Assembly (NCBI RefSeq): GCF_000090795.2 | Contig: NW_003546633.1 | Coordinates: 1-64,000 of the forward strand | Reading direction: 5' to 3' | Length of the DNA: 64,000 bases | DNA from: Amphimedon queenslandica | Lineage: Eukaryota > Porifera > Demospongiae > Haplosclerida > Niphatidae | In this document: positions 23,664 to 35,543 of the stretch, piece after piece | Layout of the letters: every line of letters starts with the position of its first letter | How positions within the stretch are numbered: the first letter of the stretch is position 1 | Notes under the pieces: generated by a model | Databases searched by the model: none | Told to the model about the DNA's origin: nothing | The model's input: only the letters and a program-made list of their open reading frames with translations | Made by a program: the position numbers and the translations under genes

Positions 23664-24704
23664 ATGTATATTTCAGCTTTTAATTTATCCTTGATTATAC
23701 TGATGAACATATTTGCTGATCAATTTAGTGATAGGCAAGACACCAGAGTCTTCAATAATGGTGTGATGCAGGTCAGTGTATTCATTTCAGTAAACTACAA
23801 TGGAGAGGCAAGTGAAGACGAGATAATAACTTATGTGCAAAATAATGCTGTCATATATTCATTGACGTTTGGAGAAAATGTAAAATGGCCAAATTCTACA
23901 ACTGATAACTGTTTTCATCATGATATAGACCATGCTGCTAACAAAAGTACATCAGTGCCTCCTAAAGCTATTTCAGACATAAGAGTTCCGTTATATTTCA
24001 CTGTACCAGGTGGCTCTGCTAAAGGAGAGCACAGGTGGATAGCTAACCTGGATGGCAAGCAGACTAGTGAAAAAACACCACTAATTATTACTGTTGAATC
24101 ATTCAGTGTTTCTGGAGACGATTTTGAGATTGTAGATAAAACAAAATTTGATTGTCTTGTATTGCATGTACTGAAGTACAAGAATGATGTGTTCTCAAGT
24201 GCCAATAAATTGTTGAATTGTACTGAATTCAAAGGAATAAAGTTCAGTGGAACTAGTGCTAATACATGGGTCACAATGTCATCAGCTAATGGTCGTAAGC
24301 TGGGTGTCTTTGTCGAATACAGAGAAACAAGTAACATACAAATAGCCATTCCTGATTACACATACCAGCAAAATCAAGTGGTAAAAAAATATGTGGATGT
24401 CTGTTCTTCTATGATCATGCCCACTGGTACATGTTTAGACGATACCTTAGTTTTGAATCCTGCTCATGTTGACAATGCCTGGAATGAAGGAGTAGTTTTG
24501 ATACAGGTGGGTAATGGAGATATAGGAATTTGGTGTGAAAATTGGGAGAGTGGCTTCCAAACTTTTCGTCGTTATTCTTTTGAGTGTCAGGATCTTGTAT
24601 TCCAAGACACCTTTGGTGGCAGGGTGGAAATCAGATTTAACTGGAATGCAGGTGACAGGTACGGAGTGTCGGTAGTTAGCAAGGCTAAAGTTGTATATCC
24701 TTGA
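23664..24704 (+). CDS. Intronless orphan protein, probably secreted or beta-rich
   Basis: A single open frame with no introns, unusual among its spliced neighbours. An in-frame ATG at 23610 gives 364 residues. I prefer the ATG at 23664 (346 residues) because it starts a hydrophobic stretch (SAFNLSLIILMNIF) that could be a signal peptide. The rest has alternating hydrophobic and polar residues typical of beta-sheet, several N-x-S/T sites, and few cysteines. Notable motifs are VPLYFTVPGGSAKGEHRW and IPDYTYQQNQVV; there is no catalytic signature that I can name. An AATAAA signal lies near 24958. Lack of introns, an isolated position and a bacterial-toxin-like or lectin-like flavour would fit horizontal transfer, but that is speculation without a search. 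Confidence 0.6.
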   Translation: MYISAFNLSLIILMNIFADQFSDRQDTRVFNNGVMQVSVFISVNYNGEASEDEIITYVQNNAVIYSLTFGENVKWPNSTTDNCFHHDIDHAANKSTSVPPKAISDIRVPLYFTVPGGSAKGEHRWIANLDGKQTSEKTPLIITVESFSVSGDDFEIVDKTKFDCLVLHVLKYKNDVFSSANKLLNCTEFKGIKFSGTSANTWVTMSSANGRKLGVFVEYRETSNIQIAIPDYTYQQNQVVKKYVDVCSSMIMPTGTCLDDTLVLNPAHVDNAWNEGVVLIQVGNGDIGIWCENWESGFQTFRRYSFECQDLVFQDTFGGRVEIRFNWNAGDRYGVSVVSKAKVVYP

Positions 24705-25254
24705 AAATTACATTGGAGGCCATAGATCTAACTACATGAATTGTAAAATCAATTTGATTGAGGCCTTTTTGTTTACTAATTTTTGCTACATGAGTTACAT
24801 ACAAATAATTTGATTTAGGTCTTTTTCTTTACTAATTTCGCTACATAAATTATTTAGGCCTTTTTGTTTGTTATTACAGCAACAATTTCTTTTAATAATT
24901 AAACTATTGAATTGTTTACACGATGCATTATAAATGCAGCTGTAATTTGCATTTGCTGAATAAAAACCTTAATTTAATCTGCTGACTTGATATGTGATTG
25001 GTGTATTTTTTCATGCTTCAATCACTGCACTGCAGAATTGCACACACCACTGAAGATGAGATCCATTCAAAGTTATCATCTCCTGTCAATCCAGTTGTCT
25101 GTGTGTATCTCAATTTTGGTTGGTGGTATTAGTCTACGAGACTGATTTACACACTCAGATCTTTCTCCAAGAAAAGAAGAAGTGATACTATGGATCAGCT
25201 GTCCTCATTGTCTATTCTATCTCTTTACAGCTAATGCTATAGTGAGCCTAAATG
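24705..25254. other. 3' flank of the orphan gene
   Basis: AT-rich, with short repeats of TTAGGCCTTTTTGTTT at about 24760-24880 and an AATAAA at about 24958. No gene seen. Confidence 0.5.
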
Positions 25255-25485
25255 CTGTACATGCATAAAATTTTGTGGGGTATTTAATTTTGTGGATTTT
25301 GTGTGTGACTTCTTAACCACAAAAATTAATACCATGGAAATGCTCACTGCATGCCGGTATGCACAGCAAAGGCAAATGTATGGCTTAATGCAAGTGCATG
25401 TACAAAATGTAAAATTTAACCCCTTCAAAATTAAAAATTACGACCTTTTCACTCAAACACAAAATTTTATAGCCACCAACACATA
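25255..25485. mobile_element. Diverged relative of the 19844-20085 MITE
   Basis: The internal sequence parallels 19860-20065 (GGGGTATTTAATTT and ATTAATACCATGGAAATG are shared) with inverted AAAATTTT-type ends. No coding capacity. Confidence 0.5.
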
Positions 25486-25549
25486 ACTGCATTAAATTAT
25501 TATGAAAAAATGCACAGACTTCTTTGAGCCACAAAAATTAGAGTAGATA

Positions 25550-25822
25550 AAGGTGTACAAGACTTTTGGGTCAAACTACTGACACCGGAATTCGTACATA
25601 ATAATATTTATTGCTTGATAATGATATTCAAGTAGTCTAACTATGCAAGCAGTTGGCATATAGTCTACAGTGTGTCAATATTCGACTAATGTACCTTTTG
25701 AACTAGTTGATCCTGCAGGTGGCATAGCTGGTAGAGGATGTTCACGAGCTATTTCGTCAGCTAATGCTGGATCACTTCCTCCTTCCTTAACAGCCAGGAA
25801 ATATCTGGCTGTTAAGGAAGGA
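25550..25822 (-). pseudogene. Truncated fold-back fragment of the Death-ANK gene (exon 2 end and intron 2)
   Basis: Positions about 25550-25690 match the intron 2 sequence of the Death-ANK genes, and 25690-25797 match the 3' part of their Death-domain exon in minus orientation (the segment encoding the ALADEIAREHPL and PPAG motifs). The match then reverses on itself: 25780-25797 and 25805-25822 form a perfect 18-bp inverted repeat around a 7-base loop. Most of the Death exon and all other exons are missing. This is a dead fourth fragment of the family, created by duplication with a fold-back junction. Confidence 0.75.
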
Positions 25823-26054
25823 GAAGGTGGTCATAATAATGAGAATTGTAAACAAATGGTATAAGAATATAGTTTGATGAGTTGGTTTGATCAAAGCTCT
25901 GCTAATTTACTACTATCCTATAAGATACAATTAAATCAATGATTCATTATTGTACAGAATACAATAGTAGAGTATGTTGAATGAGTTTACTATTGCATTA
26001 ATGGCAATGCTAAGATATGACGTGAATCAAGGACTGTCTTTTAACTATTGTGAG

Positions 26055-27290
26055 TATACCTACTTCTCTATTCTCTATGAGATATCATAATAACCTTATT
26101 CACAACAAACACTCCCACTTCTCTTGATGTGTGTATTACATTCAATCTCTCTTTAGCTCTATAAGTCCTTTTATTGTCTTGTTTCAAGTGATTGTATAAT
26201 TTAATCACTAAAAAATCTTCTCTTCCAACAATACTGGGAGTTATCACCACCTTTGCCTGAGCAAGAAAGAGAAAATAAAAGGAGAGAGAGAGAGGAGTTA
26301 ATAATACAGATACATCTATAGCAAGTTTGTGTGGATTGGCAGGATCAACAATACATGCATGGGATGGTTCAAGAATGACTGAGGCTCTATTGCTGTTGGT
26401 ATAGCAGCATTGTACAATGCAATTAATGAATCAGCAACAAAAACAAAAATTAGCAATATAAATGTACATGTATATGTATTCTAGTGTAATTCATATGTTG
26501 AATAACTCTTTATCTGTAATAAGGTCTAAAATTTGTTGCTTCAGAGGAATTCGATAAAAAGTTCGTTTTGTGTATTCAACTGATTTTTCAAAGGCCATGG
26601 CCAATGCCCATATTACTTCTATTTGATTTTAGTTTCTTTACCGTATAGTGCTTTATTTTGGAGGAGCTAAACTTTCGCTATTTTTGCGGTTAGCATGAAA
26701 CCGCGAAATTAAAGATCAGCTAAAATTTCAATTGCCATTAAAGGCGTGGCACTAACATTGCAAATCCGCAAAAGTTATTTCGGCAAAAAATTGATTTTTA
26801 TCAATCCACGAAATTTTAGCTCCGCAAAATTAAAGTGCTATACGGTATTTAATTTTTGTCAATTTCTGATTTCCTGTATTATCAAACTTATTTATTGTTC
26901 ATCTCTTCCTCTCTCCTTTTTTATAATGAATTTATTTTAAAGGCTATAGCCTGTGGTTTTTGTAGTGCATAAATGTACATGTATATGCATTCATGTATGC
27001 TATTGCTTACACCTGCATCATTTGCTATATATAGATTCAGCAGCATTGGCCATTACTCCTTGTACATACACATGGCTACAAAGAATAAAGAAACAAAAAA
27101 GAAGAGAAAAAAATAATAATGTATAGTAAAATAAAGAGAATGACAGACAAGAGAAAGAATACAATTCAACATGTAAATATATTCTTTATAATTATGATTA
27201 CTCTCAGTAGTCCAGTTTCTAGTATACACATCTCTCATCACAGATAACACAAAACTCTTACCAGACAAAAAATCCATCTTCAAAATTTGG
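26055..27290 (-). pseudogene. Unidentified minus-strand exon relics, copy 1
   Basis: Minus-strand exon-like blocks with splice-like edges: about 26068-26255 (VITPSIVGREDFLVIKLYNH after a CAAAG acceptor) and about 27180-27290 (KSFVLSVMRDVYTRN). The second block recurs at about 31310-31365 upstream of the second HSPA12-like gene, so both belong to the duplicated unit. The 5' part around 25920-26050 also matches 30840-31020. The order and spacing suggest a partial or dead gene transcribed opposite to the HSPA12-like genes. Family not recognised; a von Willebrand A-type domain is a weak possibility. Confidence 0.3.
26639..26847. mobile_element. Palindromic MITE with TACCGTATAGTGC ends
   Basis: Left TACCGTATAGTGCTTTATTT and right AATTAAAGTGCTATACGGTA are near-perfect inverted ends, about 209 bp, with inner inverted blocks GGAGCTAAA and TTTAGCTCC. 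Non-coding. Confidence 0.65.
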
Positions 27291-27635
27291 TCGTATTTAA
27301 TATCCTATGGTAAAAAGGAATGTGTCATTTACAAAACATAAAAGTAATATTCATAATCATTTAAATTAAATTGATGCTACAACCTATCATAACAATTCCA
27401 AGAATTATACATACATTTTGTAGTCCTTAGTTGTGATATAAAGCAAATGAATACCATTGTACATTTCTAGGAACTGGCAACTTCTTCACCCATAAGTATA
27501 CACACAACAGTTATAAAATTCCAGGAACCATACAAATCATGAATTTTCTAAGAACAAAGGATTATTATAAAATTCTTTTTATAAGTCACATACAGTGAGT
27601 GTCCGCTTTAACCAAGAGTGGAGTGAAATCTGAAA

Positions 27636-29725
27636 ATGGCATCAGGTGCTGGTGAAGTCCTTGTTATTGGGTCTCAAACCTTTCAAATAGCTCAAAAGCA
27701 ATTGCGTCCCCAAGACTACAAGCCTCCACTTGCTAGAGCTGAAAAGGTTCCTCGTACAGATACTAACTATCGAGTTACTGAAGGAAACATTGCTGCTATT
27801 GACTTTGGTACTACATCAGTTTCACTGGCTTACACTACCAAAGGAGATGAGAAGATCAATGCATTCATTCTTGATGCTCAAGACAAAGCTGCAAGAGATA
27901 CCAATGCTGTGCTGTTCAAGAGAGAAGGAAAAGTATCAGTGGGAGCTTTTGGGAATAGTGCTAGGTCTCAGTTTATAATAATGAAAAAAGCTAAAAACTA
28001 TGACCAAGAGAATGTCTATTTTGAAAGAATAAAAATGATATTGAAAAGAGAAAGCGTAAGTAGACTATTAAATTGTAACAATTTTAAATTTCTTGTTGAA
28101 TCATGCATCTTTTCTGCAGGATGTTGACAGGCAAACATTAGTTGAGTCATTTTCTGGAGAGAAGTTTTATCTGGTGGAGGTCATTGCCTTTATACTGCAG
28201 TACTTGAAGGACCGGTTGGTAGATGAACTCTCTCGTAGCTTCGTATCATTGAAGACAACAGATTTTGATTGGGTCATTACTGTACCTGCTATATGGGATG
28301 CAAGAGGAAAAAGAATGATGAGAGAAGCTGCTTATATGGTACATGTACGCAATGAAAATTGTTCCATTATTGTTGTTTTTATAGGCTGGCCTCCTAACAG
28401 AATCTAAAAGGATCAGTGAGTTCACTCCTATATCAAGTAGTCCTTTACCAGTACCAGATGAAGTTAATGCTGACAAGCTATCACTAGCATTAGAGCCTGA
28501 AGCAGCAGCTCTTTATAGCCAGGAAGCAGTAGTAGAGCAGATCAAACGTCAACCATCAGCAGCAGCTATTAGTCATCCTACAGAGTATTTGGTGATTGAT
28601 GCTGGAGGAGGTACAATAGATATTACTGCTCATGTTGAAGTGGATGGAGCTATTGTCGTTTAGAATATACCTATTGGTAATGCATGGGGTGGTACACAGG
28701 TAAATGAAGCATTCTCTAAATTGCTTCAGGAAGTTGTTAGTGATCCTGGATTTGAAAATTTTATTGCTTCAGGAAGTCATATCAAAACTCAGGCATCACT
28801 TATTAAAATTTTATACAATGAATTTGAAAAGCAAAAGATACTATTTGGTAATGGGAAAACAAAAGACATTGCAATAGAACTTCCACCAATATTTATCAAA
28901 TTTCATAGAAAAGCCCTTGTTGAAGGAGTACAAAAAATGAATGGTATAGAGTATGATGCAGATACCAATGACACCCTTTACATCAACGAAAGTGTCATAG
29001 AGTCTAAGCTGTTTGGTCCAGTTATCCAAGGCGTTATCGATTGCACCCTGGCAGCTATTGGTAAAATTGATAACTGCCCAAACACATTTTACCTGGTTGG
29101 TGCTTTTGGAGGGTGCAAGTACGTTCATGAAAAGGTCAGTGCTGCTATAGAAAGTTACTACAAGTCTAAAGGTCACACTGATGCATGTTCTGTGTTAGTA
29201 CCTCCTACTCCTCATTTAGCTGTTGCTACTGGAGCTGTTATGTGGCGTAAGAATCCCGAGAAATTTAAAGCCAGACGAGTTGATGCCAATTATGGAATAG
29301 GGGTTTCAATTACATTTAATGCTAAAAAGCACAATGAAGCTTTTAAGACTTACAACAAAGACCGTGAAGAATATTATTGTGATTACATATTCAGTGTATT
29401 TCTGGAGAAAGGTGAATTAGCTAAAACTAATGAGGTTATCACTACAAACGCAACTCCAAGATATAAAGATGACACTACAGCAAGTATCATCATCTACTCA
29501 ACACCTCAACTTGGGATTCAATATATCAAAGATGAGAATAAGAAAATAATTGTTACTACCATTGGCAAACTTGTCCTTGATATTCCCAATCCTGATAATT
29601 TGCCTTTGAGCCAACGTAACATTGATATCACAATGGATTTCAGTGGTACAGAGATACAAGCAAAAGCTCGCTATCGTGTGACTGGCAAAGAAGTTAAAAC
29701 TGTCTGTGACTTTCTTTCTCCTTAG
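27636..29725 (+). pseudogene. HSPA12-like Hsp70-family protein, copy A (nonsense mutation)
   Basis: Three exons, 27636-28055, 28120-28338 and 28385-29725, all phase 0, encode an HSPA12-type divergent Hsp70 ATPase with no canonical substrate-binding domain. Exon 1 has the first phosphate motif IDFGTTSVSLAY, exon 2 WVITVPAIWD, and exon 3 VIDAGGGTIDI and FYLVGAFGG. Codon 306 is TAG (28661-28663) where copy B at 32143-34229 reads CAG, so translation would stop in the middle of the ATPase fold. The rest of exon 3 stays open for about 350 codons, so the lesion is recent, polymorphic, or read through. The ATG follows a leader shared with copy B (GAGTGGAGTGAAATCT). HSPA12 relatives are linked to stress and immune roles in other invertebrates; here that is inference. 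Confidence 0.75.
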
Positions 29726-29854
29726 TTTTGGACAAAATTAGCATTTTAGCATTTAGTCTAGCTGTGCTCATTATTTAATAGATAATTAACATTAATAATT
29801 TACCAAAGATAGATGTTCGTGTACTTGTTTGTACAGGGTCTCAGGCCATATTTC

Positions 29855-30590
29855 ATTAAAAATGAAAAGGATAGAATATTTCATATTTATAATTTTTCCT
29901 GATACATATACATGTACTTATGTTGTGTAAAAAGTTTGAACTGGTTCGGATCAAACATGTGTAGGTGCATAGTTACTATTACATAGATTTCAATAACATC
30001 TGTGTGTGTCTTTGTGTGATTGATTACTTGTGGTCTGTTAAAATTATATTTTGTGCGTGCCTTGAAGGATGGCAGCTTGGCAAGGCTGCCCAGGGTGTCA
30101 TCGAACTGTCAATGTCACATGTGTACCATGTGTATATATAACCCAACATTTTTTGAGAATGATACAAAAAGCCAAACCATTTTGGTGGGTAGTGAGTAGG
30201 TTCTATGACCAACAACTTCTTATTGTTGGTAGAAGCCCGTGGGCGCATATGTGGACCTTTTACACAAACCCTACTGAAAAATTTTCTCCTGCTATTTTAG
30301 TACAGAGTATTTTAAAGATTTTAGCCAATTTAATAAAAAGGTCATAACTGACTCAAAAACTTATGGAGTCAGAATCAACTCAAGCTTTCTACATAGCATA
30401 ACAACATCAATATGTATCAGAAAATGTAATAAAATTTGGGGTGATTTTAGAGCCATTTTTTGAATAACCATGAACTATAGTACAGGAATTTTTTCGGATT
30501 TTTGCTTATTCTTTAAAATGGCCATAACTCAAACACTTAAAGCCTAAATCAGATCAAACTTTCTACACAACATAAGGACACATTATTAGA
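29855..30590. repeat. ~185-bp dispersed repeat, mixed orientation
   Basis: One minus-oriented unit at about 29860-29960 and plus-oriented units at about 30345-30580 in the gap between the two HSPA12-like genes. Nothing else convincing is seen in 29726-30590. Confidence 0.55.
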
Positions 30591-31365
30591 ATATGCTTTC
30601 CACCCAACTCATTGACTAACTGAAATGCAAATGTGCTCCCATGTTTAATAAGTTTAGCTTGTTGAAAAGCCATCTCTTTAGCTGGTGGACTACTGGTCAA
30701 TAGGAAATGATACATTTGTACTTTGTATCCATACTAGAAATAAATAATAATAATTATAACAATTAATAACACATCCTGTTTTCAGGAAGCATTACAATAA
30801 AAGCTCTATCAGTTGCTATACACTATCAATATTGTCAAGAGTACGGTTAGACACTCTCTGTAAATTATGTACTCTGGATATTGTTCATTGTACAGTACAC
30901 AATGTACAGCATAGTAGAGTATTATAATGAATGAGGCTATACCACTGCATCAGAGGGAATGCTGATATATGATGTGAATCAAGGACTACCTTTAGACTAT
31001 TGTGAGTACATCTATACCTCTCTATAACATAAATAACACTCCATTCAATCCTCTACAGCTCCAAAATTATATAAATGTACACAGTACACTTATCTGATAC
31101 AAAGATGTAGTGTATTTGCATGTTGAGCAACTCATTACATGTGTATGTTATTGGATAGTGCTATTACTTACAAATGCATCAGTTGCTACAGACTCAGCAG
31201 CATCAGCCATTACTCCTATAGTGTTTGGAAAGAAAGACACTCAAGTACCTTGTATGTACATATTCACAGATATATAGAGAAAGAAAGGAAAGAGATTATC
31301 ATTTTCTTTATCTGTCTCCATGTATATGTCTCTCATTACAGATAACACAAACTTATTGAATGATG
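30585..31365 (-). pseudogene. Unidentified minus-strand exon relics, copy 2
   Basis: An exon-like block at about 30590-30733 follows a TTCTAG acceptor on the minus strand and encodes MYHFLLTSSPPAKEM and GSTFAFQLVNELGGK, reminiscent of the end of a von Willebrand A domain but not diagnostic. A second block at about 31310-31365 (FVLSVMRDIYME) and a short one near 31185-31230 (GVMADAAESVATDAF) match the relics at 26055-27290. Together they mark the upstream part of the duplicated HSPA12 unit. Confidence 0.3.
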
Positions 31366-31590
31366 GGATCTTGTAAAATTATACATGTACTTCATTATCT
31401 ACAAGAATATAGCACAATGATTGCACCAAAAGTGTATAAGAAGAAGCTATTATCTTACATATTAAGGCATGTGTTTACTTTACCTGATAAAACAATTCAT
31501 TTGAAGACTTGGCCATATTTTAATATCCTATAATGGTAACAAAAAGTGACATTATCCTTAAAGTATATTTGATACTTATAGTATACATAT

Positions 31591-31837
31591 CATATGTGAC
31601 CATAATTGACAAAAGGTACCTTATGGCGGATAGCAAAATTGGTCTTTATAGCCTTAAAAATCCAACTTCCTGAGCTCCATTCATCATCAAATTACTCCAG
31701 AAGATGCAAAAAGTTACTATGCAACTTTTAGAAACAATAGTTGTCTAACAGAGCACTCACAGGTTCATATTTTTCATCATAATGATGAATTTTAAAATCC
31801 GCTATAAGGTACCTTTTGTCAATTATGGTCACATATG
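31591..31837. mobile_element. Palindromic MITE with CATATGTGACCATAATTG ends
   Basis: About 45 bp at each end are inverted copies (CATATGTGACCATAATTGAC at the left, its complement at the right, including AAAAGGTACCTTAT), 247 bp in all. Lies upstream of HSPA12-like copy B and is not seen upstream of copy A. Confidence 0.65.
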
Positions 31838-32142
31838 TTAAATGCAAAACCTATCATAACAATTCCAGGAATTGAAGTGAATATAATTATTATCTATCTA
31901 GTTTTGTGTGCATGAATAACATTGTAAATTCCAGGAACTGCACAACATGCAACCAGTTCCAAGAATTAGAGCGAGCAGTGGCAACTGCACCTAAGCCTAA
32001 TGAATAATATTATACAATTCCAGGAACTATGTACTATATGAAAAACCCATAATCATAACAACTCTCATAAGAGCTATATACAATTCTGTTACATCTACAC
32101 ACACAGAGTGTCTTTATAACCAAGAGTGGAGTGAAATCTAAA

Positions 32143-34229
32143 ATGGCATTGGCTGCTGATGAAGTCCTTGCTATTGGTTCTCAAACCTTTCAAATAGCTC
32201 AAAAGCAATTGCGTCCACAAGACTACAAGCCTCCACTTGAAAGAGCTGAAAAGGTTCCCCGTACAGATGCAAACTATCGAGTTACTGAAGGAAACATTGC
32301 AGCCATTGACTTTGGTACTACATCAGTTTCACTGGCTTACACTACCAAAGGAGATGAGAAGGTCAATACACTTATACTTGATCCTCAGGAGAAAGCAGCA
32401 AGAGATACCAATGCTGTGCTGTTCAAGAGAGAAGGAAAATCAATATCAGTGGCAGCTTTTGGGAATACAGCTAGATCACGGTTCACAACAATGAGGAAAA
32501 CTGGGAACTATGATCAAGAAAATATCTATTTTGAAAGGATAAAAATGTTACTAAAAAGAGAAAAAGTAAGTTACAACTAAAAAGTCATACAGCCAACTTA
32601 TCCATTATCACAATAATCACTTTTAGAATGTTGACAGGCAGACACTAGTGGAGTCATTTTCTGGTGAGAAATTTTATCTGATTGAAGTCATTGCCTTCAT
32701 ACTCGAGTACTTGAAGGACCTGTTGATAGACCATCACTGTCGTGGTGTTACACCATTGAAGACAACAGATTTTGATTGGGTCATTACTGTACCTGCTATA
32801 TGGGATGCACGAGGAAAAAGAATGATGAGAGAAGCTGCTTATATGGTAAGTATAATAAAATTTGAATTGTTCCATTATCATTGCCATAATTATATAGGCT
32901 GGCCTCCTAACAGAGTCTAAAAGGATCAATGAGTTCACTCCTATATCAAGTAGTCCTTTACCAGTACCAGATGAAGTTAATCCTGACAAGCTGTCACTAG
33001 CATTAGAGCCTGAAGCAGCAGCTCTTTATAGCCAGGAAATGATAGCAGAGCAGATCAAAGGTCAGCCATTAGCAGCAGCTATCAGTCATCCAACAGAGTA
33101 TATGGTGATTGATGCTGGAGGTGGTACAATTGATATTACTGCTCACGTTGAAGTAGATGGAGGCATTGTAGTCCAGAATGTACCTAGTGGCAATGCATGG
33201 GGTGGTACACAGGTCAATGAAGAGTTTTCTAAACTACTTCAGGAAATCATTAATGATCCTGGCTTCAAGAAATTTATTGCTTCAGGTGATTACACAAAAA
33301 ATCAAGCTACACTAAATAAAATTATATACAATGAGTTTGAAAAGCAAAAGGTGCTTTTTGGCCAAGGAAAAACAGAAGAAATCGCAGTAGAATTTCAAAT
33401 TAACTTCGTCAAATTTTATGAGAAAGCTCTTTATCAAGGAGTAAAGAAAATGAGTGGCATAGAATATGAAGATGACACACTTTACATTGGTAAAAGTGTC
33501 ATAGAGTCTAAGCTGTTTGGTTCTGCTATCCAAGGCATTATTGATTGCACACTGTTAGCTATTGAAAAAATTGACAACAATACCAACACATTTTACCTGG
33601 TCGGTGCTTTTGGAGGGTGCAAATACATTCATGAAAAGGTTAGTCCTGCTATAGAAAGGTACTATCAGTCAAAAGGTCACATTGACACATGTTCTGTGAT
33701 AGTACCTCCTACTCCTCACTTAGCTGTTGCTACTGGAGCTGCTATGTGGCGTAAGAATCCCGAGAAATTCAAAGCAAGACGAGTTGACGCCACTTATGGG
33801 ATAGGAAGTGCCACTAGATTTGATCCTGAAAAGCATAATGAAGCTTATAAATTTTATAATGAAGACCGTAAAGAAGACCGATGTAATAATTTATTCAGAA
33901 TATTTCTAGAAAAAGGAGAATTAGCTAAAGCTGATGAAGTTGTCACTACAACCTTGACTCCAGCTCGTGATGGTGAAAGAACGATGCGCATCCGAATCTA
34001 TTCAACACCTCAGCTTGGAATTCAGTATGTCAAAAATGAGAATAAGAAACTAATTGTTACTAAAGTTGGTGAACTTGTCCTTGATGTTCCTAATCCTGAC
34101 AACTTGCCTCTAAGACAGCGTAAAGTTGATATCACAATGGATTTCAGTGGTACAGAGATACAAGCAAAAGCTCGCTATCGTGTGACTGGCAAGGAAGTTA
34201 AAACTGTCTGTGACTTTCTTTCTACTTAA
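32143..34229 (+). CDS. HSPA12-like Hsp70-family ATPase, copy B (intact)
   Basis: Three exons, 32143-32565, 32627-32845 and 32898-34229, joined in phase 0, give 657 residues, close to vertebrate HSPA12A/B length. Actin-like ATPase signatures are seen in order: phosphate-1 DFGTTS (about residues 56-61), VITVPAIWDARGKRMMREAA (end of exon 2), phosphate-2 VIDAGGGTIDI (about 284-294) and the adenosine motif FYLVGAFGG (446-454). The C-terminus lacks the Hsp70 peptide-binding domain and EEVD tail, as is usual for HSPA12. Expected to act in the cytosol as an ATP-dependent chaperone-like or regulatory factor. An in-frame GTG lies upstream at 32131, but the ATG at 32143 aligns with the start of copy A. 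Introns are 52-61 bp. It is a tandem copy of the gene about 4.5 kb upstream. Confidence 0.88.
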
Positions 34230-34399
34230 AGTATTATGCAAAAAACAAAAAGTTACGTAACAAGCTAACATCTTAGTATTAGTAGACCATTAAATAATGA
34301 TTATAATTATTAACTAGAACAAGTAGAGTTATAGTAAATTGCAGTGACAGTGTAATCCTAGACAATCATTCATAAACTGGCAATGGTATCAGAGAAATT

Positions 34400-34960
34400 A
34401 TAGAAATGAAGAATTTGCTAAAATTAACTTTTGACATAATTTAGCCCAAGTCACAGGGACTTTGGCCTGACTCTTGAGCAAATTTTAAAATTTGTAAAAT
34501 ATCTAAATTTGATCAGAATCAGCTCAAACTTTCTACATAACATACGAAAATATATAAGTATCAGAAAAAAATATTATAAAAATAAAGTTTTGACAAAATT
34601 TGATCAAAGTAGTACAAGGACTTTGGCCCAATTTTTGAGCAACTTTAAAAATCTATTTGATTGGAGTCATCTGAAACTTTCTATACAATTTTAAAACATG
34701 TATATGTATTCAAAAAATTATACCTATTGAGAATTTTCTCCTAGTCATTTTTAGCTAACAGAGATTTTGGCCTGATTTTTGAGTAACTTCAAAAATTTGT
34801 AAAAAAATCCAATTTATTGGAATCAGCAAATTTTTCATACAAGACATGAACATGTGCATGTATTATGTATTTTAATTATAAAAATAGAAAATTATTCCCT
34901 AGCAACTGTACAATATATATATATATGCAAGATATTTGCCAACTTTTTGAGCAACTTTAA
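34400..34960 (+). repeat. ~185-bp dispersed repeat, about 3 units
   Basis: Three diverged units with cores at about 34515, 34670 and 34820, just downstream of HSPA12-like copy B. Confidence 0.6.
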
Positions 34961-35543
34961 AATCCACTGAAAAGAGCCTGAATGCATTAGAATTAATGAT
35001 GGGATAAGTGAACGGTATAATTAATATCCTAAACAGAACATAGAGATTAACAGTAAAACAGTGATTATTACTTTACAATAGATCTATCAACAATTTTTGT
35101 CCCTGAAACTGAAAGCATGCACACCAACTACACACACTAATCATACTGTCAAATTATAATAAATTTCAAAAATGAGATGCTTTGTAAATCATTTCAATAT
35201 GATACAATTGATTGTTGAGTCACTTACAAGAAAGGATGCATTTAGATCTAGATATTTTTCACCCACTTCAACAAGATATCTTGGCAATTAATGAGCATGA
35301 TGACACACCCACACCAACTTGGCAACAACCAAAACAGTATTAAAACGGTGCTGTAAATCTCTGCCTAAAGTCTAAGTGTAACAGGATGAATATCTATTAT
35401 CTCACATATTTGAACAGAATATAATCACAGGGCCAGTCCTGTCACAGTACATTCTCATTTTTAAAATATAAATATCTCAGTAGCTCTATTATTTTAATCA
35501 AGGAATCTTGTTTTAATTATAATTATAATATTAAATGATGGTA
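34961..35543. other. Intergenic between HSPA12-like copy B and MIS12
   Basis: AT-rich, no convincing open frame, splice pattern or repeat unit. Confidence 0.5.

Noticed and set aside
30024-30347. Overlapping plus and minus frames between the HSPA12-like copies
   Set aside because: No splice sites, domain or paralog support; likely chance frames in repeat-derived sequence.
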